This document shows positions 9,075-23,133 of a stretch of 64,000 nucleotides of DNA, in pieces. The notes beneath the pieces were generated by a model. That model was not told the DNA's origin and searched no databases. It saw nothing but the letters and a program-made list of their open reading frames with translations. Both the position numbers and the translations under genes were made by a program. Numbering within the stretch: position 1 is the stretch's first letter; each line of letters begins with the position of its first letter. This DNA is from DASZTV01 sp035547515 (lineage in GTDB: Bacteria > Actinomycetota > Actinomycetes > JAFAQI01). The DNA lies in the NCBI GenBank assembly GCA_035547515.1, contig DASZUS010000011.1, positions 1-64,000 of the forward strand. Direction: 5' to 3'.

Positions 9075-9845
9075 GTGCCGGTCGCGGTGCGCGTCATCCC
9101 GTGTCTCGACGTCGATGCCGGACGGGTGGTGAAGGGCGTCAACTTCCGCGACCTTCGCGACGCCGGCGACCCGGTCGAGCTGGCGGCCCGCTACGACGAA
9201 GAGGGTGCCGACGAGCTGGTGTTCCTCGACATCACTGCGTCGAGTGGCGACCGCGAGACGACCTACGACGTCGTTCGGCGTACCGCCGAGCAGGTGTTCA
9301 TCCCGCTGACGGTCGGTGGCGGCGTGCGCAGTGTCGACGACGTCGACCGGCTGCTGCGCGCAGGCGCGGACAAGGTCGGGGTGAACACCGCGGCGATTGC
9401 GCGGCCGGAGCTCCTTCGCGAGATCGCCCATCGCTTCGGCAACCAGGTGCTGGTGCTGTCGGTCGACGCGCGGCGTACCCAGGGTGAGACGACGACGCCG
9501 AGCGGCTACGAGGTGACCACCCACGGCGGGCGGCAGGGGACCGGCATCGACGCCGTCGAGTGGGCGGTGCGCGGCGAGGAGCTGGGTGTCGGCGAGATCC
9601 TCCTCAACTCGATGGATGCCGACGGCACGACCTCCGGCTTCGACCTGGAGATGCTCGAGCAGGTCCGCGCGGCGGTGACCGTGCCGCTGATCGCCTCGGG
9701 CGGCGCCGGGCGGGTCGAGGACTTCGCACCGGCGGTGGAGGTGGGCGCGGACGCGGTCCTCGCCGCGAGTGTGTTCCACTTCGGCACGCTGAAGATCGGC
9801 GACGTCAAAGCTGCCCTGCGGACCGCCGGCCATGAGATTCGCTGA
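9075..9845 (+). CDS. hisF: Imidazole glycerol phosphate synthase, cyclase subunit
   Basis: HisF is the barrel subunit that condenses ammonia with PRFAR to give imidazole glycerol phosphate and AICAR. The 256-residue protein has the catalytic Asp in CLDVDAGRVVKGVNF and the second Asp in VLSVDARR. Phosphate-binding glycines are visible in VGGGVRS and ASGGAGR. GTG 9075 lies one base after the priA stop. The stop codon (9843-9845) lies just before the left arm of an inverted repeat (9846-9953), which separates hisF from hisI. Confidence 0.96.
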   Translation: MPVAVRVIPCLDVDAGRVVKGVNFRDLRDAGDPVELAARYDEEGADELVFLDITASSGDRETTYDVVRRTAEQVFIPLTVGGGVRSVDDVDRLLRAGADKVGVNTAAIARPELLREIAHRFGNQVLVLSVDARRTQGETTTPSGYEVTTHGGRQGTGIDAVEWAVRGEELGVGEILLNSMDADGTTSGFDLEMLEQVRAAVTVPLIASGGAGRVEDFAPAVEVGADAVLAASVFHFGTLKIGDVKAALRTAGHEIR

Positions 9846-9953
9846 CTCGAAGCAGCACATGACCGGCTCGAAGCAGCACACGAAGTGCCCTCGGAGTCGG
9901 ACAAACGGGGGCAAACGCACCGCGTCGGAGCCCGGTCATGTGCTACTTCGGGG
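9846..9953. repeat. Inverted-repeat element, copy 1 (family with core TCGAAGTAGCACATGACC)
   Basis: The element lies between hisF and hisI. The left arm starts at 9846 (CTCGAAGCAGCACATGACCG). The right arm ends near 9953 and is its complement with a few changes (CGGTCATGTGCTACTTCG). A second partial left arm (CTCGAAGCAGCACA) follows at 9867, so the left side is partly duplicated. The arms enclose about 64 nt of unrelated sequence. Two further copies are at 23025-23126 and 36341-36451. It could act as a transcript-processing or attenuation structure within the his-trp operon. Confidence 0.85.
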
Positions 9954-9992
9954 TGGGGAAAAGCGCATGACGGCGACCGGCACAATGGAGGC

Positions 9993-10373
9993 ATGTCTAG
10001 TCCGGCTCGTCCGTCCTCGCTCGACCCGGCCATTGCGGCGCGCCTCAAGCGCGACGACAACGGCCTGATCGCCGCGGTCGCCCAGCAGTGGGACACCGGC
10101 GAGGTTCTGATGGTCGGCTGGATGGACGACGAGGCGCTGCACCGCACGCTGACCACCGGCCGCTGCACGTACTGGAGCCGGAGCCGGCAGGAGTACTGGG
10201 TCAAGGGCGAGACGTCCGGCCACCAGCAGTGGGTGAAGTCGGTTGCACTCGACTGTGACGGCGACACCGTGCTGGTGTCGGTGGACCAGGTCGGCGCGGC
10301 TTGCCACACCGGCGACCGTCGTTGCTTCGACGCCGACGTGCTCGATGCCGTCGTCGGCGCACCGCCAGCGTGA
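9993..10373 (+). CDS. hisI: Phosphoribosyl-AMP cyclohydrolase
   Basis: It hydrolyses phosphoribosyl-AMP, the third step of histidine synthesis, with a zinc ion. The 126-residue product has the length of the monofunctional enzyme, so the pyrophosphohydrolase (hisE) must lie elsewhere. Landmarks are VLMVGWMDDEAL, TYWSRSRQEYW, the metal Asp region DCDGDTVLV, and the zinc cysteines in ACHTGDRRCF. ATG 9993 has GGAGG just upstream, and also CACAAT (9981-9986) 6 nt before it. An in-frame extension upstream would run into the inverted repeat and is rejected. The stop overlaps the trpE GTG (GTGA), joining histidine and tryptophan genes in one unit. Confidence 0.94.
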   Translation: MSSPARPSSLDPAIAARLKRDDNGLIAAVAQQWDTGEVLMVGWMDDEALHRTLTTGRCTYWSRSRQEYWVKGETSGHQQWVKSVALDCDGDTVLVSVDQVGAACHTGDRRCFDADVLDAVVGAPPA

Positions 10374-11893
10374 GCGCGGCGAGCACGCGTCCCGACGGCG
10401 TGGTCCGGCCCGACCGCGACGAGTTCCTCGCCGCGCTCGCGCGCGACCGGGTCGTTCCCGTCGTACGCCGGGTCCTGGCCGACGCCGAGACGCCGATCAG
10501 CGCCTACCGCAAGCTCGCGGCCGGCCGGCCCGGCACGTTCCTGCTCGAGTCGGCCGAGCATGGCGGAGTGTGGGCGCGCTACTCCTTCATCGGCGTGCGC
10601 TCCGCGGCAACGCTGTCGGAGCAGGACGGCAAGGCGGTGTGGACCGGCATCGGCCCGGACGACCATCCCGAGGACCCGCTGGCCGCGTTGCACGACGCGG
10701 CTGCGCGGCTTCACACGCCACGCAACCCCGACCTGCCGCCGCTGACCTGCGGCCTGGTCGGATACATGGGCTACGACACGGTCCGGCGGATCGAGCGGCT
10801 TCCGGTCCTCGCCGACGACGACATCGCCATGCCGGAGCTGCACTTCCTGCTGGCGACCGATGTCGCGGTGGTGGACCACCGCGACGGGTCGATCCTGCTG
10901 GTGGCCAACGTCATCCACGGCCTGACGCCAGGCGCGGACTCCGACCCGGGCGCGGCGTACGACGAGGCAGTGGCGCGGCTCGATGCGATGACCGCCGACC
11001 TCGCGAAGTCCGCAGAGCCGTCGGTGGCGACCCTGGCTCGTTCGGAGGTGCCGCACTACCGGGAGCGGTCCACGCGCGAGGACTACATGGCCGCGGTCGA
11101 GACCGCCAAGGAGCACATCCGCGCCGGCGACTGCTTCCAGATCGTGGTCTCGCAGCGGTTCGAGACCGACTGTGCCGCCGACCCGCTCGACGTCTACCGG
11201 GCCCTCCGCACCACCAACCCGTCGCCGTACATGTACCTGCTGCGCTTCGACGATCTCGACGTCGTCGGCTCCTCTCCCGAGGCCTTGGTGAAGGTCGAGG
11301 GCGGCCGCGCGCTCATGCATCCGATCGCGGGCACGCGGCCGCGCGGCGAGACCCCGGAGCAGGACGCGGCGTACGCCGCCGAGCTGTTCTCCGACCCCAA
11401 GGAGCGCGCCGAGCACGTGATGCTCGTCGACCTCGGACGCAACGACCTCGGCCGGATCGCGGTGCCGGGGACGGTCGAGGTGGTCGACCTCATGGCGGTG
11501 GAGCGCTTCTCCCACGTCATGCACCTGGTGTCGACGGTCGCCTGTGATGTTGCGCCGAGCGCGACCGCGCTGGACGTGCTGTGCGCGTGCTTTCCAGCCG
11601 GCACGCTCTCCGGTGCGCCGAAGGTGCGCGCGATGGAGATCATCGAGGCGCTGGAGCCGACTCGGCGCGGTCTCTACGGCGGGATCGTCGGGTACGTCGA
11701 CGTCGCCGGCGACCTCGACACCGCGGTGGCGATCCGCACCGTGGTGCTGCGCGAGGGCCGTGCCTACGTGCAGGCCGGCGCCGGCATCGTCGCGGACTCC
11801 GACCCCGCTGCCGAGGATGCCGAGTCCCGTAACAAGGCCGCCGCGGTGCTGGCGGCCCTGGCCTCCGCCGAGGCGATCCTTCCCGTCACGTGA
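10370..11893 (+). CDS. trpE: Anthranilate synthase component I
   Basis: TrpE makes anthranilate from chorismate, using ammonia from a glutaminase subunit not present in this window. The 507-residue protein has the N-terminal tryptophan-feedback motif LLESAEHGG (LLES type), so it is probably inhibited by tryptophan. Catalytic-domain motifs are GSSPEALVKVEGG, HPIAGTRPRGETPEQD, LVDLGRNDLGRIA, FPAGTLSGAPKVRAMEII and YVQAGAGIVADSDP. The GTG at 10370 overlaps the hisI stop by 4 nt. An in-frame start 23 codons upstream would encode an Arg-rich tail and is rejected. Translation coupled to hisI argues against a leader-peptide attenuator directly before trpE. Confidence 0.95.
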   Translation: MSAASTRPDGVVRPDRDEFLAALARDRVVPVVRRVLADAETPISAYRKLAAGRPGTFLLESAEHGGVWARYSFIGVRSAATLSEQDGKAVWTGIGPDDHPEDPLAALHDAAARLHTPRNPDLPPLTCGLVGYMGYDTVRRIERLPVLADDDIAMPELHFLLATDVAVVDHRDGSILLVANVIHGLTPGADSDPGAAYDEAVARLDAMTADLAKSAEPSVATLARSEVPHYRERSTREDYMAAVETAKEHIRAGDCFQIVVSQRFETDCAADPLDVYRALRTTNPSPYMYLLRFDDLDVVGSSPEALVKVEGGRALMHPIAGTRPRGETPEQDAAYAAELFSDPKERAEHVMLVDLGRNDLGRIAVPGTVEVVDLMAVERFSHVMHLVSTVACDVAPSATALDVLCACFPAGTLSGAPKVRAMEIIEALEPTRRGLYGGIVGYVDVAGDLDTAVAIRTVVLREGRAYVQAGAGIVADSDPAAEDAESRNKAAAVLAALASAEAILPVT

Positions 11894-12447
11894 AGGGGCT
11901 GCTGAGGTCGGTCGCACTCGTGGCGGTCGGCGGGGTGCTGATCCTGATCGCGAGCGGTCGCGAGTGGTCGCACACCACCGTGCAGATCCCGGCGGCGGCA
12001 GCCACGCATGTCGCGGTGACGGGCAACGCGGTCGAGCCGTCGCTGTCGGCCCTTGCGATCGCGTTGCTTGCGCTCGCCGCCGGGCTGATCGCCGCGAGAG
12101 GCGTGCTGCGCCGCATCGTCGGCGTGGTGATCGTCGTCATCGGCGCGACCGCGGTCGGGGTTGCCGTCGCCGGGCGCGGTGCGGTGTCCTCGGCGCTCAC
12201 CTCGCACGAGGTGGGAGGCCTCGCGATCCCGGCGCACGGCAGTGCCAATGGCTGGTGGGTCGTGGCTGCCCTCGGCGCCGTGCTGGCGGTCATCGCCGGC
12301 GCACTGGCCGCGGTGCGAAGCGGCGGGTGGGCAGCAATGGGACGCAAGTACGACGCGCCCGACCCTGCCCGGCCGGTCGTTGCCAAAGGGGACCCGTCGG
12401 ACACCGCCTGGGATGCACTCGATCGGGGCGAGGACCCGACCGCATGA
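11890..12447 (+). CDS. Trp-operon-associated membrane protein
   Basis: The 185-residue protein has about four hydrophobic segments (near residues 5-22, 55-72, 76-96 and 122-142) and a polar C-terminal tail. Its place between trpE and trpC and its topology match the conserved actinobacterial Trp-operon membrane protein family (Trp_oprn_chp; Rv1610 in M. tuberculosis). Function is unknown. The GTG overlaps the trpE stop (GTGA). The motif SGREWSH after the first helix and the short SANGWWV segment before the last helix fit this family. About 30 nt separate it from trpC. Confidence 0.8.
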   Translation: MKGLLRSVALVAVGGVLILIASGREWSHTTVQIPAAAATHVAVTGNAVEPSLSALAIALLALAAGLIAARGVLRRIVGVVIVVIGATAVGVAVAGRGAVSSALTSHEVGGLAIPAHGSANGWWVVAALGAVLAVIAGALAAVRSGGWAAMGRKYDAPDPARPVVAKGDPSDTAWDALDRGEDPTA

Positions 12448-12476
12448 GCCATGCACTCGATCACTACCCTTGCCGA

Positions 12477-13283
12477 ATGTCCGTCCTCGACGACATCGTT
12501 CGCGGGGTTCGCGAGGACCTCGCCGACCGTGAGCAGGCGCTGCCGCTCGACGCGGTCAAGGAGCTCGCGGCGTCCGCGCCGGCGCCGCGTGATGCGGTCG
12601 CGGCGCTGTCCGGCGATGGCGTCGCCGTCATCGCTGAGGTGAAGCGATCTAGCCCGAGCAAGGGCGACCTTGCGCCGATCGGGGACCCGGCGGCTCTGGC
12701 AGGGGAGTACGCCGCGGGCGGCGCCTCGGTGATCTCGGTGCTGACCGAGCGCCGTCGGTTCAACGGCTCGCTTGCCGACCTGGACGCCGTGCGCGCCGCC
12801 GTTGACCTGCCGGTGCTGCGCAAGGACTTCGTCGTCACGCCGTACCAGGTCTGGGAGGCCCGCGCGCACGGTGCGGACGTGGTGCTGCTGATCGTCGCAG
12901 CGCTCGACCAGGAGGTGCTGGTCAGCCTGCGCGAGCGCATCGAGAGCCTCGGCATGACGGCACTGGTCGAGGTACACGACGAGACCGAGACGCTGCGCGC
13001 GCTCGACGCGGGTGCGCGGGTGATCGGCGTCAACAACCGCAACCTGCGCACCCTCGAGGTCGACCGCGAGACCTTCGCCCGGGTCGCGGCTGAGATCCCG
13101 TCCTCGGTGATCCGGGTTGCCGAAAGCGGCATCCGCGGGCCGCACGACCTGCTCGCCGCTGCCGCTGCCGGAGCGGATGCAGTGCTCGTCGGCGAAGGGC
13201 TGGTCAAGGCCGGCAACCCGCGGCAGGCGGTCGCTGACCTGGTGGCCGCCGGAGTCCACCCGTCGTGCCGCCATCCCGCGTGA
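12477..13283 (+). CDS. trpC: Indole-3-glycerol phosphate synthase
   Basis: TrpC closes the indole ring from CdRP. The 268-residue barrel has the catalytic lysines in VIAEVKRSSPSKG and VLRKDFVVTPYQ, the Glu in ALVEVHDE, the segment VIGVNNRNLRTLEVD, and the phosphate motif VAESGIRGPHDL. The product is monofunctional, with no TrpF domain fused, which fits PriA supplying that step. ATG 12477 is chosen by homology. The hexamer TACCCT (12465-12470) ends 6 nt before it, a possible internal leaderless promoter that could make trpCBA partly independent of the his genes. Confidence 0.96.
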   Translation: MSVLDDIVRGVREDLADREQALPLDAVKELAASAPAPRDAVAALSGDGVAVIAEVKRSSPSKGDLAPIGDPAALAGEYAAGGASVISVLTERRRFNGSLADLDAVRAAVDLPVLRKDFVVTPYQVWEARAHGADVVLLIVAALDQEVLVSLRERIESLGMTALVEVHDETETLRALDAGARVIGVNNRNLRTLEVDRETFARVAAEIPSSVIRVAESGIRGPHDLLAAAAAGADAVLVGEGLVKAGNPRQAVADLVAAGVHPSCRHPA

Positions 13284-13296
13284 CGGGCGGCGAGTA

Positions 13297-14483
<1,187 letters not shown>

Positions 14484-14484
<1 letters not shown>

Positions 14485-15281
14485 TGCGCAGCGCGCAGGC
14501 GTACGCCGCGGCCAAGTCCGAGGGGCGAGCCGCGTTCGTCGGCTACCTGCCCGCGGGCTTCCCGTCGTACGACGGATGCCTCGAAGCACTGCGCGCCCTC
14601 GTCGACGGCGGGGTGGACGTCATCGAGGTCGGGCTGCCCTACAGCGACCCTGTCCTCGACGGCCCGACGATCCAGGCGGCGACCGAGCAGGCCTTGCGCA
14701 GCGGGACCCGCATCGCCGACGTGCTGCGGACCGTCGAGGCCACCGCCGCCCTCGGCGTCCCGGTGGTGCTCATGACGTACTGGAACCCGGTCCTCGCCTA
14801 CGGCGTCGAGCGGTTCGCGAAGGACTTGCAGTCCGCCGGCGGCCAGGGGCTGATCACGCCGGACCTGATTCCGGACGAGGCCGGTGAGTGGCTGGAGGTC
14901 TCCGACGACACTGGCCTCGAGCGGGTCTTCCTCGTGGCGCCCTCCTCGAAGCCGGAGCGGGTGGCAAGCACGGTCGCGGCCTGCCGCGGCTGGGTCTACG
15001 CGGCCTCCACCATGGGCGTCACCGGCGCGCGTAGCGCGACGTCCTCGGTCGCCCCGCAGCTGGTCAGCCGGGTGCGCGCGGCCACCGATCTTCCGGTCGG
15101 CGTCGGCCTCGGCGTCTCGAACGGAGCACAGGCGGCCGAGACCGCGGGCTATGCCGACGGCGTGATCGTCGGGTCTGCCCTGGTTCGCTGCCTGCTCGAC
15201 GCGAGGAGTCCGTCCGCGGGCGCCGCAGCGGTGGGATCCCTGGCGAGCGAGCTCGCGGCCGGCGTGCGCGCCGCTCGCTGA
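14484..15281 (+). CDS. trpA: Tryptophan synthase alpha chain
   Basis: TrpA splits indole glycerol phosphate to indole and glyceraldehyde 3-phosphate and feeds indole to TrpB. In the 265-residue protein the catalytic Glu and Asp are seen in VIEVGLPYSDPVLDGPTIQ. Other motifs are LMTYWNPVLAYG, LITPDLIPDEA and VGLGVSNGAQA. ATG 14484 overlaps the trpB stop by one base. It ends 25 nt before lgt. Confidence 0.96.
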
Positions 15282-15306
15282 CCCGCTCTCACTAAGGTCG
15301 GTCGGA

Positions 15307-16149
15307 ATGCTGCCCGCCTACATCCCGAGCCCGTCGCGCAACCTGGTCCACATCGGGCCGTTCCCGGTTCGCTTCTACGCGCTGTGCATCATCGCCGGCG
15401 TCATCGCAGCGGCGGTCATCGGCGACCGGCGCTTCGTTGCGCGCGGCGGGCGCAAGGGCGCGATCGCCGATGTCGCCACCTGGGCGGTCCCGTTCGGGCT
15501 GGTCGGAGCGCGGATCTATCACCTGGTGACGAACCCCGAGCTCTACTGGGGCAAGAACGGCCAGGGCACGCTCGCCGCGCTGAAGATCTGGGACGGCGGC
15601 CTCGGCATCTGGGGTGCCGTGCTGATGGGCGCGCTCGGCGCGTGGCTGGCCTGCCGGCACTACCACCTGAGCTTCGCCATGGTCGCCGACTCGCTGGCTC
15701 CGGCCCTACCGGTCGCGCAGGCGCTCGGGCGGTGGGGGAACTGGTTCAACCAGGAGCTCTACGGCCGGCCGACGTCGCTGCCCTGGGGGCTGCACATCGA
15801 CCCGGCGCACCGGCCGATGACGGCCTCCGGCACCTACATCGCGAAGTACCAGCTCGACGCGTACTACCAGCCGACATTTCTCTACGAGTCGATCTGGGAC
15901 ATCGGCGTCGCCCTCGTCGTGGTCTGGGCCGACCGTCGCTGGCACTTCACGAAGGGCCGCGCGTTCGCGCTCTACGTGATGCTCTACACGGTCGGCCGCG
16001 GATGGATCGAGGCGTTGCGCATCGACGACGCGCACAAGTTCCTCGGACTGCGGCTCAACGACTGGACCAGCGTCGTCGTCTTCGTCGCGGCGGCGGCGTA
16101 CTTCTATCTCGCCGGGCGAAAGGACACCACTGAGGAGGCCGCCGAATGA
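15307..16149 (+). CDS. lgt: Prolipoprotein diacylglyceryl transferase
   Basis: Lgt transfers diacylglycerol to the lipobox Cys of prolipoproteins in the cytoplasmic membrane. The 280-residue protein has about seven hydrophobic segments and the Lgt signature GRWGNWFNQELYGRPT. Other conserved parts are RFYALCIIAG near the N-terminus and YTVGRGWIEALRIDD near the C-terminus. The hexamer TAAGGT (15293-15298) lies 8 nt before ATG 15307, suggesting a leaderless promoter. The gene follows trpA, as in other actinobacteria, and its stop overlaps the next gene (ATGA). LivK, encoded downstream, is one likely substrate. Confidence 0.95.
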   Translation: MLPAYIPSPSRNLVHIGPFPVRFYALCIIAGVIAAAVIGDRRFVARGGRKGAIADVATWAVPFGLVGARIYHLVTNPELYWGKNGQGTLAALKIWDGGLGIWGAVLMGALGAWLACRHYHLSFAMVADSLAPALPVAQALGRWGNWFNQELYGRPTSLPWGLHIDPAHRPMTASGTYIAKYQLDAYYQPTFLYESIWDIGVALVVVWADRRWHFTKGRAFALYVMLYTVGRGWIEALRIDDAHKFLGLRLNDWTSVVVFVAAAAYFYLAGRKDTTEEAAE

Positions 16150-16877
16150 GGGAGTCGATGCCCGCCGTCGCGGGCGGCGGTAGTGAGATCCACCACTCTC
16201 ACCGCGACGTCAACGCCGGCAAGCTCCGCCCCGCAGTATTCGGCGCGATGGACGGCCTGGTCTCCAACGGCGCGCTCGTCGCGGGCGTCGCCGGCGCGAG
16301 CGCACCCACCCATCAGGTGATCGTCGCGGGCATGGCGGGCCTGCTGTCCGGGTCGTTCTCGATGGCGGTCGGCGAGTGGACCTCAGTGGCATCGCAGACC
16401 CACCTCGTCCAGTCCGAGATCGACAAGGAGCGCGAGGAGATCGAGCGAAGCCCGGCGGCCGAGGAGCGCGAGCTTGCCGGGCTGTTCCGCCGCCGGGGCT
16501 TGCCGCGCGAGCTGGCCGAACGGGTGGCGCGCGAGGTCTCGAAGGATCCCGACGAGGCATGGCGGGTGCACGTCCGCGAAGAGCTCGGCGTGGACCCCGA
16601 CGAGCAGCCCTCGCCGTACGTCGCCGCTGCGCTGTCCTTCGTGACCTTCGCCTTCGGCGCCGTGGTGCCGTTGCTGCCGTTCCTGCTGGGCGCGCACACC
16701 CTGCTGTGGTCGATCGGGCTTGGCGCGCTGCTCCTGCTCGTGATGGGCGGCGCCGTCGCGCACTTCACCAACCGGCCGCCGGTCGTCGGCGCGCTGCGCC
16801 AGCTGGTGCTCGGCTCGGCCACGGTCGCCGTGGTCTACGGAGTCGGTCACGGGATTGGCGCCGGCGTATCGGGGTAG
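16146..16877 (+). CDS. VIT family (CCC1/VIT1-like) membrane protein
   Basis: This 243-residue protein matches the VIT1/CCC1 family of iron or manganese transporters. The first helix pair has the family segments RPAVFGAMDGLVSNGALVAG and SGSFSMAVGEWTSV. A charged cytosolic middle region (about residues 85-150, rich in Glu and Arg) corresponds to the metal-binding domain. Three more helices follow to the end. The ATG overlaps the lgt stop by 4 nt, so it is the last gene of the his-trp-lgt run. The transported ion cannot be assigned from sequence. Confidence 0.85.
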   Translation: MRESMPAVAGGGSEIHHSHRDVNAGKLRPAVFGAMDGLVSNGALVAGVAGASAPTHQVIVAGMAGLLSGSFSMAVGEWTSVASQTHLVQSEIDKEREEIERSPAAEERELAGLFRRRGLPRELAERVAREVSKDPDEAWRVHVREELGVDPDEQPSPYVAAALSFVTFAFGAVVPLLPFLLGAHTLLWSIGLGALLLLVMGGAVAHFTNRPPVVGALRQLVLGSATVAVVYGVGHGIGAGVSG

Positions 16878-16924
16878 GACGGCCCTGCTCCGCTCGCGCG
16901 ACAGTTATCAGTTGGTCCGGTTCC

Positions 16925-16940
16925 GTAACGCTGGGGTAAC
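16925..16940 (+). promoter_or_regulatory. GlnR-like box upstream of gltB
   Basis: The site reads GTAAC, six bases, GTAAC. It fits the actinobacterial nitrogen-regulator GlnR half-site pair (GTnAC-n6-GaAAC) and the minimal AC-n9-AC pattern. It lies about 105 nt before the gltB start in a 168-nt intergenic region and overlaps a possible -10 (TAACCT, 16937-16942). The match is visible; binding by GlnR is inferred. Confidence 0.5.
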
Positions 16941-17045
16941 CTGATCTGGCTGGGCCGACGCCGTCCCGCACCACGTATCCGCCACCGCACAGCCGCACCC
17001 CGGGCCGTGCGCGCGCCGTGTGCCGAGTTCGAAGGACGGGTCGAT

Positions 17046-21576
<4,531 letters not shown>

Positions 21577-21584
<8 letters not shown>

Positions 21585-23019
21585 CCCCCGAGGCTTCCTG
21601 ACAACACCACGCGAGACGCCGAAGCGGCGGCCCGTCGACGTACGCATCTCCGACTGGCGAGAGGTCTACCAGGACTTCCCGCCGGAGAAGCTGCAGAAGC
21701 AAGCCGGTCGCTGCATGGACTGCGGCATCCCGTTCTGCCACCAGGGCTGCCCGCTGGGGAACCTGATCCCGGAGTGGAACGACCTGGTCTGGCGCGACGA
21801 CTGGCGCGAGGCGATCGAGCGGCTGCACGCGACGAACAACTTCCCGGAGTTCACCGGCCGGCTCTGCCCCGCGCCGTGCGAGAGCGCGTGCGTTCTCGGC
21901 ATCAACTCCGACCCGGTGACGATCAAGCAGGTCGAGGTGGAGATCGTCGACCGCGCCTGGGACGAGGGGTGGATCTCACCGCAGGTCGCCGAGCGGCTGT
22001 CCGGCAAGACGGTCGGCGTCGTCGGCTCCGGCCCGGCCGGGCTGGCGGCCGCGCAGCAGCTCACCCGAGCCGGTCACACCGTCGTGGTCTATGAGCGCGC
22101 GGACAGGATCGGCGGCCTGCTGCGCTACGGCATCCCCGAGTTCAAGATGGAGAAGCGCCACCTCGACCTGCGGCTGCTGCAGATGGAGGAGGAGGGCACC
22201 CGGTTTCGCGCTGGGGTCAACGTGGGTGTTGACATCACCGCGGAGCAGCTGCGCAAGCGGCACGACGCGATCGTGCTCGCCGGCGGATCGACGGTGCCGC
22301 GCGATCTCGACGTACCGGGCCGGGATCTCAAGGGCATCTACCCGGCGATGGACTACCTGCCACTGGCGAACCGGGTGCAGCAGGGCGACATCGACGCGCC
22401 GCCGATCTCGGCTGCCGGCAAGGACGTGATCATCCTCGGCGGCGGCGACACCGGTGCCGACTGCCTCGGTACGGCGTTGCGGCAGGGCGCGAAGTCGGTC
22501 ACGCAGCTCGAGATCCTGCAGCGGCCACCGGAGCAGCGCTCCGAGTCGATGCCATGGCCGACGTACCCGATGATCTACCGCGTCTCCAGCGCTCACGAAG
22601 AGGGCGGCGAGCGGGTCTACGCGGTCTCGACGCAGCGTTTCAACGGCGACGCCGACGGCCGGGTGTGCGGGCTCGTGATCAGTGAGGTCGACGCGAAGTT
22701 CAACCCGATCGAGGGCACCGAGAAGGAGCTCCCGGCGCAGCTGGTGCTGCTCGCGATGGGCTTCGTCGGGCCGGAGAAGGGCGCGCTGCTCGGGGGCCTC
22801 GGGGTCTCCTACGACGCGCGGGGCAACGTGGCTCGTGACAGCGACTGGATGACCGACAGCGACGGCGTCTTCGTCTGCGGCGACATGGGCCGCGGACAGT
22901 CGCTCATCGTCTGGGCGATTGCCGAGGGCCGCGCCTGTGCCGCGTCGGTCGACCGCTGGCTGATGGGTGACACCCAGCTGCCATCGCCGGTGCTCCCCAC
23001 CGACCGCCCGATCGCATAG
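21577..23019 (+). CDS. gltD: Glutamate synthase (NADPH) small subunit
   Basis: GltD passes electrons from NADPH through FAD and Fe-S clusters to GltB. The 480-residue protein has N-terminal cluster cysteines in RCMDCGIPFCHQGCPLGN and in LCPAPCESACV. An FAD-binding GSGPAGLAAAQQL follows near residue 150, and the NADPH-binding segment IILGGGDTGADC near residue 290. The C-terminus has VFVCGDMGRGQSL, the second FAD contact. ATG 21577 overlaps gltB by 8 nt, ensuring coupled synthesis. An inverted repeat begins 5 nt after its stop and may end the transcript. Confidence 0.96.
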
Positions 23020-23024
23020 GCCAT

Positions 23025-23126
23025 TTCCTCGAAGTAGCACATGACCGGTGGCCGCCGCCGCCCGAAACTGGACAGTCGGTGACGATCCGCCACCGATCCG
23101 CGGCGGTCATGTGCTACTTCGAGGAA
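23025..23126. repeat. Inverted-repeat element, copy 2 (perfect arms)
   Basis: The left arm (23025-23047) and right arm (23104-23126) are perfect complements over 23 bp; the core is TCGAAGTAGCACATGACC. They enclose 56 nt that can pair further (GTGG with CCAC). The element lies between the end of gltD and the 3' end of the tRNA on the opposite strand, 7 nt from the tRNA. It is well placed to stop or shield both converging transcripts. Confidence 0.92.
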
Positions 23127-23133
23127 AATCCGG

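Noticed and set aside
9846..9953. CRISPR array or attachment site formed by the TCGAAGTAGCACATGACC repeats.
   Set aside because: Copies are single, inverted and kilobases apart, with no cas or integrase gene nearby. The copy near the tRNA does not duplicate the tRNA 3' end.
10301..10369. An extended trpE start inside hisI.
   Set aside because: It would encode an Arg-rich stretch unlike TrpE; the GTGA overlap at 10370 is the normal arrangement in this operon.
10320..10400. Tryptophan attenuator or T-box before trpE.
   Set aside because: trpE starts inside the hisI stop codon, leaving no leader; no run of Trp codons is seen there.
9506..11917. An 803-codon open frame on the minus strand opposite hisF-hisI-trpE.
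   Set aside because: It lies antisense to well-recognised genes and has the Arg/His/Gly-rich composition of shadow frames in GC-rich DNA; no family motif is seen.
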